Assembly: GCF_036347135.1 (NCBI RefSeq)
Contig: NZ_CP108938.1
Span: forward strand, 2,108,001 to 2,172,000
Reading direction: 5' to 3'
Length of the DNA: 64,000 nt
Origin: Streptomyces sp. NBC_00775
GTDB taxonomy: Bacteria; Actinomycetota; Actinomycetes; Streptomycetales; Streptomycetaceae
The position numbers and the translations under genes are program-made. Positions 17,525 through 25,786 of the stretch are shown piece by piece; within the stretch, counting starts at the first letter, position 1, and each line of letters starts with the position of its first letter. The notes below the pieces were generated by a model. The model saw nothing but the letters and a program-made list of their open reading frames with translations, was not told where the DNA came from and did not search any database.

Positions 17525-17565
17525 TAGCTAACGCCCTCGGAAACACCACGTCAACACTTTGTTGA
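17525..17565 (-). promoter_or_regulatory. uraD-uraH-uricase promoter with TCAACA-N3-TGTTGA operator
   Basis: On the minus strand TTGACG (17554-17549) and TAGCTA (17530-17525) form a -35/-10 pair with an 18-bp spacer. The inverted repeat TCAACA-N3-TGTTGA (17551-17565) overlaps the -35 hexamer. The catalase promoter has the same repeat in the same position relative to the same TTGACG and the same spacer, which makes both calls stronger than either alone. Confidence 0.7.
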
Positions 17566-17575
17566 AAACTTCGGG

Positions 17576-17611
17576 TAACAAAAACCGCCGCCCGGTAAAT
17601 CCGGACGGCGG
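17576..17611 (-). terminator. Intrinsic terminator after the HTH gene
   Basis: On the minus strand CCGCCGTCCGG, loop attta, CCGGGCGGCGG is followed by TTTTTGTT, an 11-bp stem with one wobble pair and a true U-tract, unusual in this genome. It separates the HTH/thiamine-binding pair from the uricase operon promoter. Confidence 0.85.
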
Positions 17612-17643
17612 CGGGTCGCACAGGCGCGTGCACGAGGCGCGAG

Positions 17644-18021
17644 TCACTGACCCTTCGCGGCGTTTTCCCTGTTCAGGTAGTTGTAGACGGTGAAGCGGCT
17701 CACTCCGAGCGCGCCCGCCACGGTCTCCACGCCATGCCGCACGGAGAAGGCTCCGCGCGCTTCCAGTATGCGCACGACCTCCTGCTTGGCCTTGCGGTCG
17801 AGGTCGGCCAGGGGCTTGCCCTGTTTGCGCTCCAGGGCGGCCAGGATGTGGTCGAGGGAGTCGGCCAGCTGGGGCAGGCGTACGGCGACGACGTCCGTGC
17901 CCTCCCAGGACAGCACGACGTCGTCGGCGCCGGCCTGGTCGGGCGGCAGCATCTCGCCGCCCATGGCGTCGACCAGCGGCTTGACCGCCGTCACGAAGGG
18001 GTCGTCCCCGATACCGGTCAC
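17644..18021 (-). CDS. Small helix-turn-helix protein of the urate locus
   Basis: A 125-residue protein whose C-terminal third (RILEARGAFSVRHGVETVAGALGVSRFTVYNYLNRE) is a Fis/HTH_8-type DNA-binding segment. The first 80 residues form a mixed alpha/beta region with WEGTDVVAVRLPQLADSLDHIL and do not match a known sensor domain. Homologous genes sit beside uricase genes in other streptomycetes, so it is a good candidate for local control, possibly through the TCAACA-N3-TGTTGA sites. It overlaps the upstream gene by 4 bp. Direct evidence for DNA binding is lacking. Confidence 0.75.
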   Translation of the reverse strand: MTGIGDDPFVTAVKPLVDAMGGEMLPPDQAGADDVVLSWEGTDVVAVRLPQLADSLDHILAALERKQGKPLADLDRKAKQEVVRILEARGAFSVRHGVETVAGALGVSRFTVYNYLNRENAAKGQ

Positions 18022-18278
18022 TTATCGCCCTCCCCGGCAGCGCCTACGACGTTCACCTGGAGCGAGACCCTGGTGGCGCCCGCCTCCAGGGCCTTGCGCA
18101 GCAGCGCGTCGACCGCGGTGAGCACCGCGTCCGCGCCGCCCTCCGCGGTGTTGCCGAACGGGCCGACATCCACGGCGTCCAGTTCGGCCGCCTCGATGAC
18201 CTCGCGGGCGACCAGCGCATGCCGGGGCGCCTCGTCGAGGTCGAAGGGCTCGGTCGTGAACTCCACTCTCAATCGCAC
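18018..18278 (-). CDS. Thiamine-binding-like protein (MTH1187/YkoF-related), hypothetical
   Basis: An 86-residue protein starting at GTG. The pattern of a beta strand (RLRVEFTTEPFDL), a helix, the VDVGPFGNTAEGGADAVLTAVDALLRKALEAGA segment and a last strand RVSLQVNVV resembles the small ferredoxin-like fold of MTH1187-type thiamine-binding proteins. Glyoxylate carboligase in the same locus is a thiamine diphosphate enzyme, which would make such a partner sensible, but that is inference. Coupled to the HTH gene by an ATGA overlap. Confidence 0.6.
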   Translation of the reverse strand: MRLRVEFTTEPFDLDEAPRHALVAREVIEAAELDAVDVGPFGNTAEGGADAVLTAVDALLRKALEAGATRVSLQVNVVGAAGEGDK

Positions 18279-18322
18279 GGGCTCAACCTACTGCGCGGCA
18301 CGGATTTCCCGGCAGCCCCCTC

Positions 18323-18388
18323 TTGACAAGCCGCGACACACGACGGCAATCTTCCATTAAGCAGAAACGAACTTCCGCAATACGGAAT
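18323..18388 (+). promoter_or_regulatory. hyi promoter and TTCCGCAATACGGAAT operator
   Basis: TTGACA (18323-18328) and CAATCT (18347-18352, 18-bp spacer) form a likely promoter in the 137-bp divergent gap. Downstream at 18373-18388 lies TTCCGCAATACGGAAT, identical over 16 bp to a site before gcl. A preceding half-site, CTTCCA then AGAA six bases later, is also shared with gcl. In Streptomyces coelicolor allantoin and glyoxylate genes are controlled by the IclR protein AllR, the obvious candidate. Confidence 0.7.
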
Positions 18389-18415
18389 CACTAAACGGAA
18401 GGGAGCGCCGACCCC

Positions 18416-19255
18416 ATGGGATTCGCAGACCAGCGCTTCAACGTCAACCTGTCGATCCTCTTCACGGAACTCCCGCTCCTGGAGCGCCCCGCGGCCGCCG
18501 CCGCGGCGGGCTTCGGCGCGGTCGAGCTGTGGTGGCCCTGGGTCGACTCCGCCACCCCCGAGCAGTCCGAGCTCGACGCCCTCAAGAAGGCGATCGAGGA
18601 CGCGGGCGTCCAGCTGACGGGCCTGAACTTCTACGCCGGGCAGCTGCCGGGCCCGGACCGGGGCGCGCTGTCGATCCCCGGCGCGGAGTCCGAGAAGTTC
18701 CGCGCCAACATCGACGTGGCCGCGGACTTCGCCCAGTCGCTGGGCTGCAAGGCCCTCAACGCCCTGTACGGCAACCGTGTCGAGGGCGTGGACCCGGCCG
18801 AGCAGGACGCGCTCGCACTGGAGAACCTGGTGCTCGCGGCCCGGGCCGCGAGCCGGATCGGCGCGATCCTCCTGATCGAGACCCTGAACAAGCCCGAGTC
18901 GCCGGACTACCCGCTGGTGACCGCCCCGGCCGGCGTCGACGTCGTCGACAAGGTCAACGAGGCGACCGGGCTCGGCAACGCCAAGTTCCTCATGGACCTC
19001 TACCACCTGTCCATGAACGGCGAGGACCTGCCGTCGGTGATCGAGCAGTACGCCTCGAAGACCGGCCACGTACAGATCGCCGACAACCCCGGCCGCGGCG
19101 CCCCCGGCACCGGCACCCTCCCCCTGGAAGACCTCCTCGACCAGCTGGGCAAGGCCGGTTACGAGGGCTGGGTCGGCCTGGAGTACAAGCCGGGCGACCG
19201 CCCGAGCGCGGAGGCCTTCGACTGGCTGCCCGCCAAGGCCCGAGCCGCCCGCTGA
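18416..19255 (+). CDS. hyi: Hydroxypyruvate isomerase
   Basis: TIM-barrel enzyme of 279 residues that interconverts hydroxypyruvate and tartronate semialdehyde in glyoxylate assimilation. Typical elements are FNVNLSILFTELPLLERPAA at the N-terminus, GAILLIETLNKPESPDYPL with the metal-binding Glu in mid-protein, the LMDLYHLSMNGED segment, GHVQIADNPGRGAPGTG, and the final WVGLEYKPG with a second metal Glu. It is followed 44 bp later by the tartronate semialdehyde reductase gene, the usual pair. Confidence 0.93.
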   Translation: MGFADQRFNVNLSILFTELPLLERPAAAAAAGFGAVELWWPWVDSATPEQSELDALKKAIEDAGVQLTGLNFYAGQLPGPDRGALSIPGAESEKFRANIDVAADFAQSLGCKALNALYGNRVEGVDPAEQDALALENLVLAARAASRIGAILLIETLNKPESPDYPLVTAPAGVDVVDKVNEATGLGNAKFLMDLYHLSMNGEDLPSVIEQYASKTGHVQIADNPGRGAPGTGTLPLEDLLDQLGKAGYEGWVGLEYKPGDRPSAEAFDWLPAKARAAR

Positions 19256-19299
19256 GCGGCAACTCATCGACGTATCACAGTAGTTAGAGAGGCACCCTC

Positions 19300-20193
19300 A
19301 TGAGCAGCACTCTTCCCAAGGTGGCATGGATCGGTCTCGGCATCATGGGCTCCCCCATGTCGGAGAACCTGATCAAGGCCGGGTACGACGTCACCGGCTT
19401 CACGCTGGAGCAGGACAAGCTGGAGCGCCTGACGGCCGCCGGCGGCAAGGCAGCCGGTTCGATCGCCGAGGCCGTGCGTGACGCCGACGTCGTGATCACG
19501 ATGGTGCCCGCCTCCCCGCAGGTCGAGGCCATCTCGTACGGTCCTGACGGCATCCTGGAGAACGCCAAGTCCGGCGCGCTGCTGATCGACATGTCCTCGA
19601 TCACGCCGCAGACCTCCGTGGACCTCGCGAAGGCGGCGAAGGACAAGGGCATCCGCGTCCTGGACGCCCCGGTGTCCGGCGGCGAGGCCGGTGCCGTCGA
19701 GGCCGTGCTGTCGATCATGATCGGCGGCGAGCAGGCCGACTTCGACGAGGCCGAGCCGATCTTCGAGGCGCTCGGCAAGACCATCGTGCTGTGCGGTCCG
19801 CACGGCTCGGGTCAGACCGTGAAGGCGGCCAACCAGCTGATCGTCGCCGTGAACATCCAGGCGTGCGCCGAGGCCGTGGTCTTCCTGGAGAAGTCCGGCG
19901 TGGACCTGAAGGCCGCGCTCGACGTCCTCAACGGCGGCCTGGCGGGCTCCACCGTGCTGACGCGCAAGAAGGACAACTTCCTGAACCGCGACTTCAAGCC
20001 GGGCTTCCGCATCGACCTGCACCACAAGGACATGGGCATCGTCACGGACGCCGCCCGCAATGTCGGTGCCGCGCTGCCGGTCGGCGCCGTGGTCGCCCAG
20101 CTCGTCGCCTCGCTGCGTGCGCAGGGCGACGGCGGCCTGGACCACTCCGCGCTGCTGCGCGCGGTCGAGCGCCTCTCCGGCGCGCAGATCTGA
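19300..20193 (+). CDS. 2-Hydroxy-3-oxopropionate (tartronate semialdehyde) reductase
   Basis: NAD(P)-dependent reductase of the beta-hydroxyacid dehydrogenase family, 297 residues, converting tartronate semialdehyde to D-glycerate. The Rossmann motif WIGLGIMGSPMSENL, the substrate-binding VLDAPVSGGEAGA, the GHGSGQTVKAANQLI-like segment (here CGPHGSGQTVKAANQLI) with the catalytic Lys, and the late FKPGFRIDLHHKDMGI are all in place. Together with hyi and gcl it turns two glyoxylates into glycerate for central metabolism. A 17-bp hairpin follows the stop. Confidence 0.93.
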   Translation: MSSTLPKVAWIGLGIMGSPMSENLIKAGYDVTGFTLEQDKLERLTAAGGKAAGSIAEAVRDADVVITMVPASPQVEAISYGPDGILENAKSGALLIDMSSITPQTSVDLAKAAKDKGIRVLDAPVSGGEAGAVEAVLSIMIGGEQADFDEAEPIFEALGKTIVLCGPHGSGQTVKAANQLIVAVNIQACAEAVVFLEKSGVDLKAALDVLNGGLAGSTVLTRKKDNFLNRDFKPGFRIDLHHKDMGIVTDAARNVGAALPVGAVVAQLVASLRAQGDGGLDHSALLRAVERLSGAQI

Positions 20194-20207
20194 CCCCTCC
20201 CCGACTT

Positions 20208-20265
20208 CCGGGCCGCGGCGGCGCTGACACCTGTCCTGTCGCGCCCAAGCGCCGCCGCGGCCCGG
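20208..20265 (+). terminator. Strong terminator hairpin after the reductase gene
   Basis: A perfect 17-bp inverted repeat (CCGGGCCGCGGCGGCGC) with a 24-base loop begins 14 bp beyond the stop. It isolates hyi and the reductase from the catalase transcription unit. Confidence 0.82.
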
Positions 20266-20298
20266 ATTCATCTGCTTCATCCGCACCACAACCGACCT

Positions 20299-20339
20299 TC
20301 AACAAACTGTTGACGTTCAGATCACCCCGAACCTAGGCT
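20299..20339 (+). promoter_or_regulatory. Catalase promoter with TCAACA-N3-TGTTGA operator
   Basis: TTGACG (20310-20315) and TAGGCT (20334-20339) have an 18-bp spacer. The inverted repeat TCAACA-AAC-TGTTGA (20299-20313) overlaps the -35 exactly as at the uraD promoter. Further downstream, GCGGAA occurs twice (20347 and 20363) and forms GCGGAA-N6-TTCCGC at 20363-20380, possibly a second control site in the leader. Confidence 0.7.
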
Positions 20340-20414
20340 CCACAAAGCGGAAGGTCCACAAAGCGGAAGAAGATTTCCGCAGACGCCGCTGCCCCCTCGT
20401 ACGGAAGGTCCCTG

Positions 20415-21872
20415 ATGTCGAAGCGCGTGCTCACGACCGAGTCCGGCGCCCCGGTCGCCGACAACCAGAACTCCGCCACCGCCGGCGTCGGTGGCCCGCT
20501 CCTCCTCCAGGACCAGCACCTCCTGGAGAAGCTCGCCCGGTTCAACCGCGAGCGCATCCCGGAGCGCGTGGTGCACGCCCGCGGATCCGGTGCGTACGGC
20601 TACTTCGAGGTGACCGACGACGTCACGGGCTTCACCTACGCCGACTTCCTGGGCACGGTCGGCAAGCGCACCGAGGTCTTCCTGCGCTTCTCGACCGTGG
20701 CCGACAACCTCGGTGGCGCGGACGCGGTCCGCGACCCGCGCGGCTTCGCGCTGAAGTTCTACACCGAGGACGGCAACTACGACCTCGTCGGGAACAACAC
20801 GCCGGTCTTCTTCATCAAGGACCCGATCAAGTTCCCCGACTTCATCCACTCCCAGAAGCGCGACCCGTTCACGGGCAAGCAGGAGCCGGACAACGTCTGG
20901 GACTTCTGGGCGCACGCCCCCGAGGCCACGCACCAGATCACCTGGCTGATGGGCGACCGCGGCATCCCGGCCTCGTACCGCCACATGAACGGCTACGGCT
21001 CGCACACCTACCAGTGGACGAACGCCGAGGGCGAGGCCTTCTTCGTCAAGTACCACTTCAAGACGAACCAGGGCATCCGCAGCCTGTCGAGCGAGCAGGG
21101 CGCCGAGATCGCGGGCAAGGACCCGAACTCGCACCAGACGGACCTGCTCCAGGCCATCGAGCGGGGCGTGAACCCGTCCTGGACGCTGTACGTCCAGATC
21201 ATGCCGGCGGCGGAAGCGGCGGACTACCGCTTCAACCCCTTCGACCTCACCAAGGTGTGGCCGCACAAGGACTACCCGCTGCAGCGGGTGGGCCGCCTGG
21301 TCCTGGACCGCAACCCGGACAACGTCTTCGCCGAGGTCGAGCAGGCCGCGTTCTCCCCGAACAACTTCGTTCCGGGCATCGGCCCCTCCCCCGACAAGAT
21401 GCTCCAGGGCCGGCTGTTCGCCTACGCGGACGCGCACCGCTACCGCCTGGGCGTCAACCACACCCAGCTGGCCGTGAACGCCCCGAAGGCGACGACGGCG
21501 GACAACTACGGCCGCGACGGCCTCATGGCGTCCAACGCGCAGGGCCGCGCCGCCAAGAACTACGAGCCCAACTCGTACGACGGCCCCGCCGAGACCGGCC
21601 GCCCGCTGTCGGCCCCGCTCGCGGTGAACGGCCACACCGGCACCCACGAGGCCCCGCTGCACACCAAGGACGACCACTTCTTCCAGGCGGGTGAGCTGTA
21701 CCGCCTGATGTCGGCCGAGGAGCGGTCCCGGCTGGTCGCGAACATCGCCGGCGGCCTCTCGCAGGTCTCCCGCGACGACGTGATCGAGAAGAACCTCGCC
21801 CACTTCCACGCCGCCGACCCGGAGTACGGCAAGCGCGTGGAGGAGGCGGTCCGCGCCCTGCGCGAGGACTGA
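20415..21872 (+). CDS. Catalase (clade of small-subunit haem catalases)
   Basis: Haem enzyme of 485 residues removing hydrogen peroxide. The distal His54 lies in [13 protein letters not shown], the distal Asn in [13 protein letters not shown], and the proximal Tyr in [29 protein letters not shown] and the NADPH-region residues are normal. Length and sequence fit the common monofunctional small-subunit group. Position inside the purine locus and a promoter shared in design with the uricase operon point to detoxifying peroxide made by uricase. GGAAGG precedes the ATG. Confidence 0.95.
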   Translation: MSKRVLTTESGAPVADNQNSATAGVGGPLLLQDQHLLEKLARFNRERIPERVVHARGSGAYGYFEVTDDVTGFTYADFLGTVGKRTEVFLRFSTVADNLGGADAVRDPRGFALKFYTEDGNYDLVGNNTPVFFIKDPIKFPDFIHSQKRDPFTGKQEPDNVWDFWAHAPEATHQITWLMGDRGIPASYRHMNGYGSHTYQWTNAEGEAFFVKYHFKTNQGIRSLSSEQGAEIAGKDPNSHQTDLLQAIERGVNPSWTLYVQIMPAAEAADYRFNPFDLTKVWPHKDYPLQRVGRLVLDRNPDNVFAEVEQAAFSPNNFVPGIGPSPDKMLQGRLFAYADAHRYRLGVNHTQLAVNAPKATTADNYGRDGLMASNAQGRAAKNYEPNSYDGPAETGRPLSAPLAVNGHTGTHEAPLHTKDDHFFQAGELYRLMSAEERSRLVANIAGGLSQVSRDDVIEKNLAHFHAADPEYGKRVEEAVRALRED

Positions 21873-21890
21873 GCCTGACGACCACCAGCC

Positions 21891-21928
21891 CGCGTGCGGT
21901 CCCTGACGGGAGGTCAGGGCCGTACGCG
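21891..21928 (+). terminator. Terminator hairpin after catalase
   Basis: Nearly perfect 16-17 bp stem (CGCGTGCGGTCCCTGAC against GTCAGGGCCGTACGCG) starting 18 bp after the catalase stop. The following 260 bases up to 22194 hold no gene or site that I can support. Confidence 0.8.
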
Positions 21929-22194
21929 CAGCCCGCGAGGACCGAGCGACCCGGATGAGGGGTGGTCCTCGGTACGGCGGGCGAAGCAAGGACCGCGGCG
22001 GCGTGCGAGCCAGTGCGGTGGTGAAGGTCCCGAGACCCCCTTCTCGACCTGAGGGAAGGACGGTCCCGGTTCCGTCGCATCCGCCGCGGTCCCAGCCACA
22101 CCGCACGATCACCGACTCCGTCCGGCGGCGCGAACGTCCTGTCGCGCCCAGCCTCGCGCCGTCGGACGGCAACAACCTCACAGCTTCACCGGCC

Positions 22195-22234
22195 CAGAGC
22201 GCCGGGTGCGGACGGTCCCGTACCCGGCGCTCTG
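22195..22234. terminator. Hairpin CAGAGCGCCGGGT in the gap before the small acidic ORF
   Basis: A perfect 13-bp inverted repeat with a 14-base loop (22195-22207 against 22222-22234). It stands 79 bp before the small acidic gene and could be a second catalase terminator or a leader structure of that gene. Confidence 0.5.
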
Positions 22235-22312
22235 CTGTGTGCCCGTGCTCCGGGCCGGGTGCGCGGGTGTGTTCAGGGTGCGGATTCCGCCGCCGCGCAG
22301 CAGCCTGAAGGC

Positions 22313-22543
22313 ATGGACTATCCCAGCATCATCGTGCACACCCCGGGTCTGGACGGGTCCCGGAGGGTCACCGCGGGGGACAAGACGCTCGGTATCGCGT
22401 ATCACCTCGATGACGTCGTCGAGATCCTGCGCCTGGCCGATGTCGACCTGGACGAGATCGAGGTCGACGAGAGCGACATCATCGACTGGCAGGGCGGCGG
22501 CCCCGACGACTGGCCGGGCCTGTCGGAGCACCCGGCCGGGTGA
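22313..22543 (+). CDS. Small acidic hypothetical protein
   Basis: A 76-residue, strongly acidic protein beginning MDYPSIIVHTPGLDG. Its middle is rich in Asp and Glu (HLDDVVEILRLADVDLDEIEV, written here in part: DLDEIEVDESDIIDWQGGG). No known domain is apparent. The ATG has only a weak GAAGG immediately before it; an in-frame start 54 bp upstream would add Ala/Gln-rich residues. Codon usage matches neighbouring genes. A bidirectional hairpin follows. Confidence 0.5.
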   Translation: MDYPSIIVHTPGLDGSRRVTAGDKTLGIAYHLDDVVEILRLADVDLDEIEVDESDIIDWQGGGPDDWPGLSEHPAG

Positions 22544-22698
22544 GGACCGCGGGACCACTGCCGCCCGGCGCGGACGTGCACAAACGGACTCCAGACGTAC
22601 ACAACCGGGCGTAGACGTCCTACGGAACCCTCAAATCAAGCTCTGAACACTGCCCCAGGGGCTTCAACTCACCCCGGATGAGGGCACATTCTCGGCAC

Positions 22699-22733
22699 AC
22701 GGGGCCCGCCGACACGGGGGCGGCGGGCCCCGT
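22699..22733. terminator. Bidirectional terminator hairpin
   Basis: A perfect 13-bp stem (ACGGGGCCCGCCG, nine-base loop) in the 293-bp convergent gap between the small acidic gene and the hydrolase. The remaining bases of the gap show only a short gggggtac duplication at 22737-22755. Confidence 0.82.
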
Positions 22734-22836
22734 AACGGGGGTACGGGGGTACGGGGGAGCACCATGGTCAGGAGCGCGGCGGTCGGGCTTGAGCCTCAGA
22801 CCGTCGCGCTGCTGCGTGGTGGGCCCCGCATCGGCT

Positions 22837-23706
22837 TCAGCGACGACGGGGCCGGCTGGGGCGGAGGCGGCCCGGACCGACCGCCGACGGATCCTTCAGG
22901 AACGGCAGGGTGTGGCGCAGGAAGAGGTCCGGGCGTTCGTTGTACGGCTCGTGGGCGGTCGGCAGCAGGACACGCACCGTGTGCGCGGGGAGCGCCCGCA
23001 CGGCACGGCGGCCGTCCAGGAGCGCGGGGACGACCGGGTCGCGTCTCCCCCACAACAGCAGGATCGGCACGTCCAGGACGGCCGGGTCCGCCACTGCGAG
23101 GTCCGGATCCGCGAGGCCCCGCCAGATGGCGCAGTGCACCGCCAACCGCTGGGCGTCTCGCGGTAGTTGACGGGCGCGCGCGTACGTCGCCCGGGAACTC
23201 GGCGTACCGAGCCGGCCCAGGTACGCGCGGGCCAGCGGGACGACCAGCCGACGGGCACGGGCCGGGCGGCCCATCACCTCGCGGCAGAACCAGCGGGTGA
23301 GGGCGGTGTGCCGGGTGAAGCCCGCCGGGTCGACCAGGACGAGCGCCGCCACCGACCCCGCGCGGCGCCCCTCGGCGAGACGGCAGGCGACGTAACCTCC
23401 GACGCTGTTGCCGAGCACGGCGATCTCGCGGACGCCCTGTTCCTCGGCGAGCGCGTCGAGGACCCGCTCCGCGGCCTCCACCAGCCGTTCAGGGGTGACC
23501 AGTTGGGGGTCGGGCGCCGTGGACTCCCCGTAGCCGGGCCAGTCGACGACGAACGTACGGTGGCGGTCCGCGAGGGCGGGCAGGACGGCGTCGTAGTCGC
23601 GGCCGTCCCCGGGGTTGGCGTGCAGAAGCAGCAGCGCGGGGGCGCCGGGCGCGCCATGGCAACGGACGGCGATGTCGCCCAGGGGCGTGGGGACGGTCAT
23701 TCGCAT
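22837..23706 (-). CDS. Alpha/beta hydrolase
   Basis: A 289-residue alpha/beta-hydrolase fold protein without signal peptide. The oxyanion region is LLLLHANPGDGRDYD, the nucleophile elbow is LGNSVGGYVA (Ser in G-N-S-V-G), the acid is in LWGRRDPVVP, and the catalytic His is in TAHEPYNE. The family covers esterases, lactonases and epoxide or haloalkane hydrolases, and nothing here decides between them. The tail after residue 272 is basic and Pro-rich. Two ATG codons six bases apart are possible starts. It is read in the same direction as gcl, but a terminator lies between. Confidence 0.85.
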   Translation of the reverse strand: MRMTVPTPLGDIAVRCHGAPGAPALLLLHANPGDGRDYDAVLPALADRHRTFVVDWPGYGESTAPDPQLVTPERLVEAAERVLDALAEEQGVREIAVLGNSVGGYVACRLAEGRRAGSVAALVLVDPAGFTRHTALTRWFCREVMGRPARARRLVVPLARAYLGRLGTPSSRATYARARQLPRDAQRLAVHCAIWRGLADPDLAVADPAVLDVPILLLWGRRDPVVPALLDGRRAVRALPAHTVRVLLPTAHEPYNERPDLFLRHTLPFLKDPSAVGPGRLRPSRPRRR

Positions 23707-23763
23707 GGGGCGAGGATGCCGGGTCGGCGGGGGCGTGTGAAGACCGCCCCGGACACGGCGAAA

Positions 23764-23792
23764 GGGCGGCTCACCCCCCGGGTGAGCCGCCC
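23764..23792 (-). terminator. Terminator hairpin downstream of gcl
   Basis: A perfect 12-bp stem (GGGCGGCTCACC) with loop ccccg, placed just beyond the tandem repeats that follow the gcl stop codon. Confidence 0.82.
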
Positions 23793-23808
23793 CTGTCGAG
23801 AAGCGCGC

Positions 23809-23922
23809 AACAGACCTTCGGCGTCGCGTCAGACCCGCGGCGTCATGTCAGACCTTCAGCCTCGTGTCAGACCCTCGGCGTCATGTCAGACCGTCAGCGT
23901 CGCGTCAGACCTTCAGCGTCTT
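23809..23922. repeat. Six tandem 19-bp repeats spanning the gcl 3' end
   Basis: Six contiguous 19-bp units of the form gtcagaccttcagcgtcnn (minus strand: ...ctgaaggtctgac). The right-most unit contains the last codons and stop of gcl, so the array looks like repeated duplication of the gene end into the 3' untranslated region. Units differ from each other at two to five positions. There are no spacers, so it is not a CRISPR array. Confidence 0.9.
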
Positions 23923-25689
23923 GATCGAGGTGGGCGCGTGGCCCGGCTCGGTCGCGATCTCCTCGAACTCGACGACGTTGCTGATGTCGTTCGTCTTGCT
24001 CATGGCGATGTTGGTGACGCGCTCCAGGATCGCCTCGACGACGACCGGGACCTGGAACTCGGCGGCGAGCTTCTTGGCCTGCTCGAAGGCGGCGCCGAGC
24101 TCGCTCGGGTCGGTGACCCGGATCGCCTTGCAGCCGAGGCCCTCGACGACCTTGACGTGGTCGACGCCGTAGACGCCCAGCTCCGGGGAGTTGATGTTCT
24201 CGAACTCCAGGTTGACCTGGAAGTTGATGTCCAGACCGATCTGCGCCTGACGGATCAGGCCCAGGTAGGCGTTGTTCACCAGGACATGGACGTACGGGAT
24301 CTTGTGCTGGGCGCCGACGGCCAGTTCCTCCAGCATGAACTGGAAGTCGTAGTCGCCGGAGAGCGCGACGACCTGCGCGTCCGGGTCCGCCTTGGCGACG
24401 CCGAGCGCGGCCGGGATCGTCCAGCCGAGCGGGCCCGCCTGGCCGCAGTTGATCCAGTGGCGCGGCCGGTAGACGTGCAGCATCTGGGCGCCGGCGATCT
24501 GCGAGAGGCCGATGGTGGTGACGTAGCGGGTCTCCGGGCCGAAGGCCTTGTTCATCTCCTCGTAGACGCGCTGCGGCTTGATCGGGATGTTGTCGAAGTG
24601 CGTGCGCCGTTGGAGCGTCGCCTTGCGCTCCTGCGCGGACGCGGCCCACGCCGACCGGTCGGGGAGCTTGCCCGCGGCCTTCAACTCCCGTGCCACCTCG
24701 ACGAAGAGCTCCAGCGCGGCCTTGGCGTCGGAGGCGATGCCGTAGTCGGGCGCGAAGATCTTGCCGATCTGGGTGGGCTCGATGTCGACGTGGACGAACT
24801 TCCGTCCGGCCGTGTAGACGTCCAGCTTGCCGGTGTGGCGGTTGGCCCAGCGGTTGCCGATGCCGAGGACGAAGTCCGACTCCAGGAAGGTCGCGTTGCC
24901 GTAGCGGTGCGAGGTCTGGAGGCCGACCATGCCGGCGTTCAGCTCGTGGTCGTCCGGCAGGATGCCCCAGCCCATGAGGGTCGGGATGACCGGAGTGCCC
25001 GTCAACTCGGCGAACTCGACGAGGAGTTCGGCGGCGTCGGCGTTGATGACACCGCCGCCGGCGACGATGAGGGGGCGCTCGGACTCGTTGAGGAGGGTGA
25101 TCGCCTTCTCGACCTGGGCGCGGGTGGCGGCGGGCTTGTAGGCCTGGAGCGGCTCGTACGTCTCCGGGTCGAACTCGATCTCGGCGAGCTGGACGTCGAT
25201 GGGCAGGTCGATGAGGACCGGGCCCGGACGGCCGGAGCGCATGAGGTGGAAGGCCTGCTGGAAGACGCCGGGGACCTGCGCGGGCTCCAGCACGGTGACC
25301 GCCATCTTCGTCACCGGTTTGGCGATCGAGGCGATGTCGACGGCCTGGAAGTCCTCTTTGTGGATCACGGCGGTCGGAGCCTGGCCGGTGATGCACAGGA
25401 TCGGGATCGAGTCGCCGATGGCGGAGTAGAGCCCGGTGATCATGTCGGTGCCGGCGGGACCCGAGGTGCCGATGCAGACGCCGATGTTGCCCGGGTGGGT
25501 CCGGGTGTAGCCCTCCGCCATGTGGGAGGCGCCCTCGACGTGCCGGGCGAGGGTGTGGTTGATCCCGCCGGACGCCTTGAGGGCCGCGTAGAAGGGGTTG
25601 ATCGCCGCGCCCGGGACGCCGAACGCGTTGCTGACGCCCTCGCGCTTGAGGATCTCGACTGCCGCGCGGGCAGCGGTCATACGAGCCAT
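23905..25689 (-). CDS. gcl: Glyoxylate carboligase (tartronate-semialdehyde synthase)
   Basis: Thiamine-diphosphate enzyme joining two glyoxylates to tartronate semialdehyde and carbon dioxide. The 594 residues follow the acetohydroxyacid-synthase plan: an N-terminal PYR domain, a central domain and a C-terminal PP domain with [15 protein letters not shown] and [10 protein letters not shown], the ThDP/Mg binding motif. Val51 in [11 protein letters not shown] replaces the otherwise universal catalytic Glu, the known hallmark of Gcl that separates it from AHAS. Its promoter carries the same operator as hyi. Its product feeds the reductase and isomerase genes encoded 4-7 kb away on the other strand. 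Confidence 0.96.
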   Translation of the reverse strand: MARMTAARAAVEILKREGVSNAFGVPGAAINPFYAALKASGGINHTLARHVEGASHMAEGYTRTHPGNIGVCIGTSGPAGTDMITGLYSAIGDSIPILCITGQAPTAVIHKEDFQAVDIASIAKPVTKMAVTVLEPAQVPGVFQQAFHLMRSGRPGPVLIDLPIDVQLAEIEFDPETYEPLQAYKPAATRAQVEKAITLLNESERPLIVAGGGVINADAAELLVEFAELTGTPVIPTLMGWGILPDDHELNAGMVGLQTSHRYGNATFLESDFVLGIGNRWANRHTGKLDVYTAGRKFVHVDIEPTQIGKIFAPDYGIASDAKAALELFVEVARELKAAGKLPDRSAWAASAQERKATLQRRTHFDNIPIKPQRVYEEMNKAFGPETRYVTTIGLSQIAGAQMLHVYRPRHWINCGQAGPLGWTIPAALGVAKADPDAQVVALSGDYDFQFMLEELAVGAQHKIPYVHVLVNNAYLGLIRQAQIGLDINFQVNLEFENINSPELGVYGVDHVKVVEGLGCKAIRVTDPSELGAAFEQAKKLAAEFQVPVVVEAILERVTNIAMSKTNDISNVVEFEEIATEPGHAPTSIKTLKV

Positions 25690-25786
25690 GGGAGTACTCC
25701 TGCTTCGGCTGTCGGATTCGCGCTCTCGTCGCGCCCCGCGGAGAGCTGGCGATTCCGTTGCGGTTCCGCAGCGGCCCCCTGTCCGG

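Noticed and set aside
18018..18415. TPP riboswitch near the thiamine-binding-like gene
   Set aside because: No THI-box elements (CTGAGA, ACCTGATC) were found on either strand.
23809..23922. CRISPR array
   Set aside because: Repeat units are contiguous with no spacers and derive from the gcl end.
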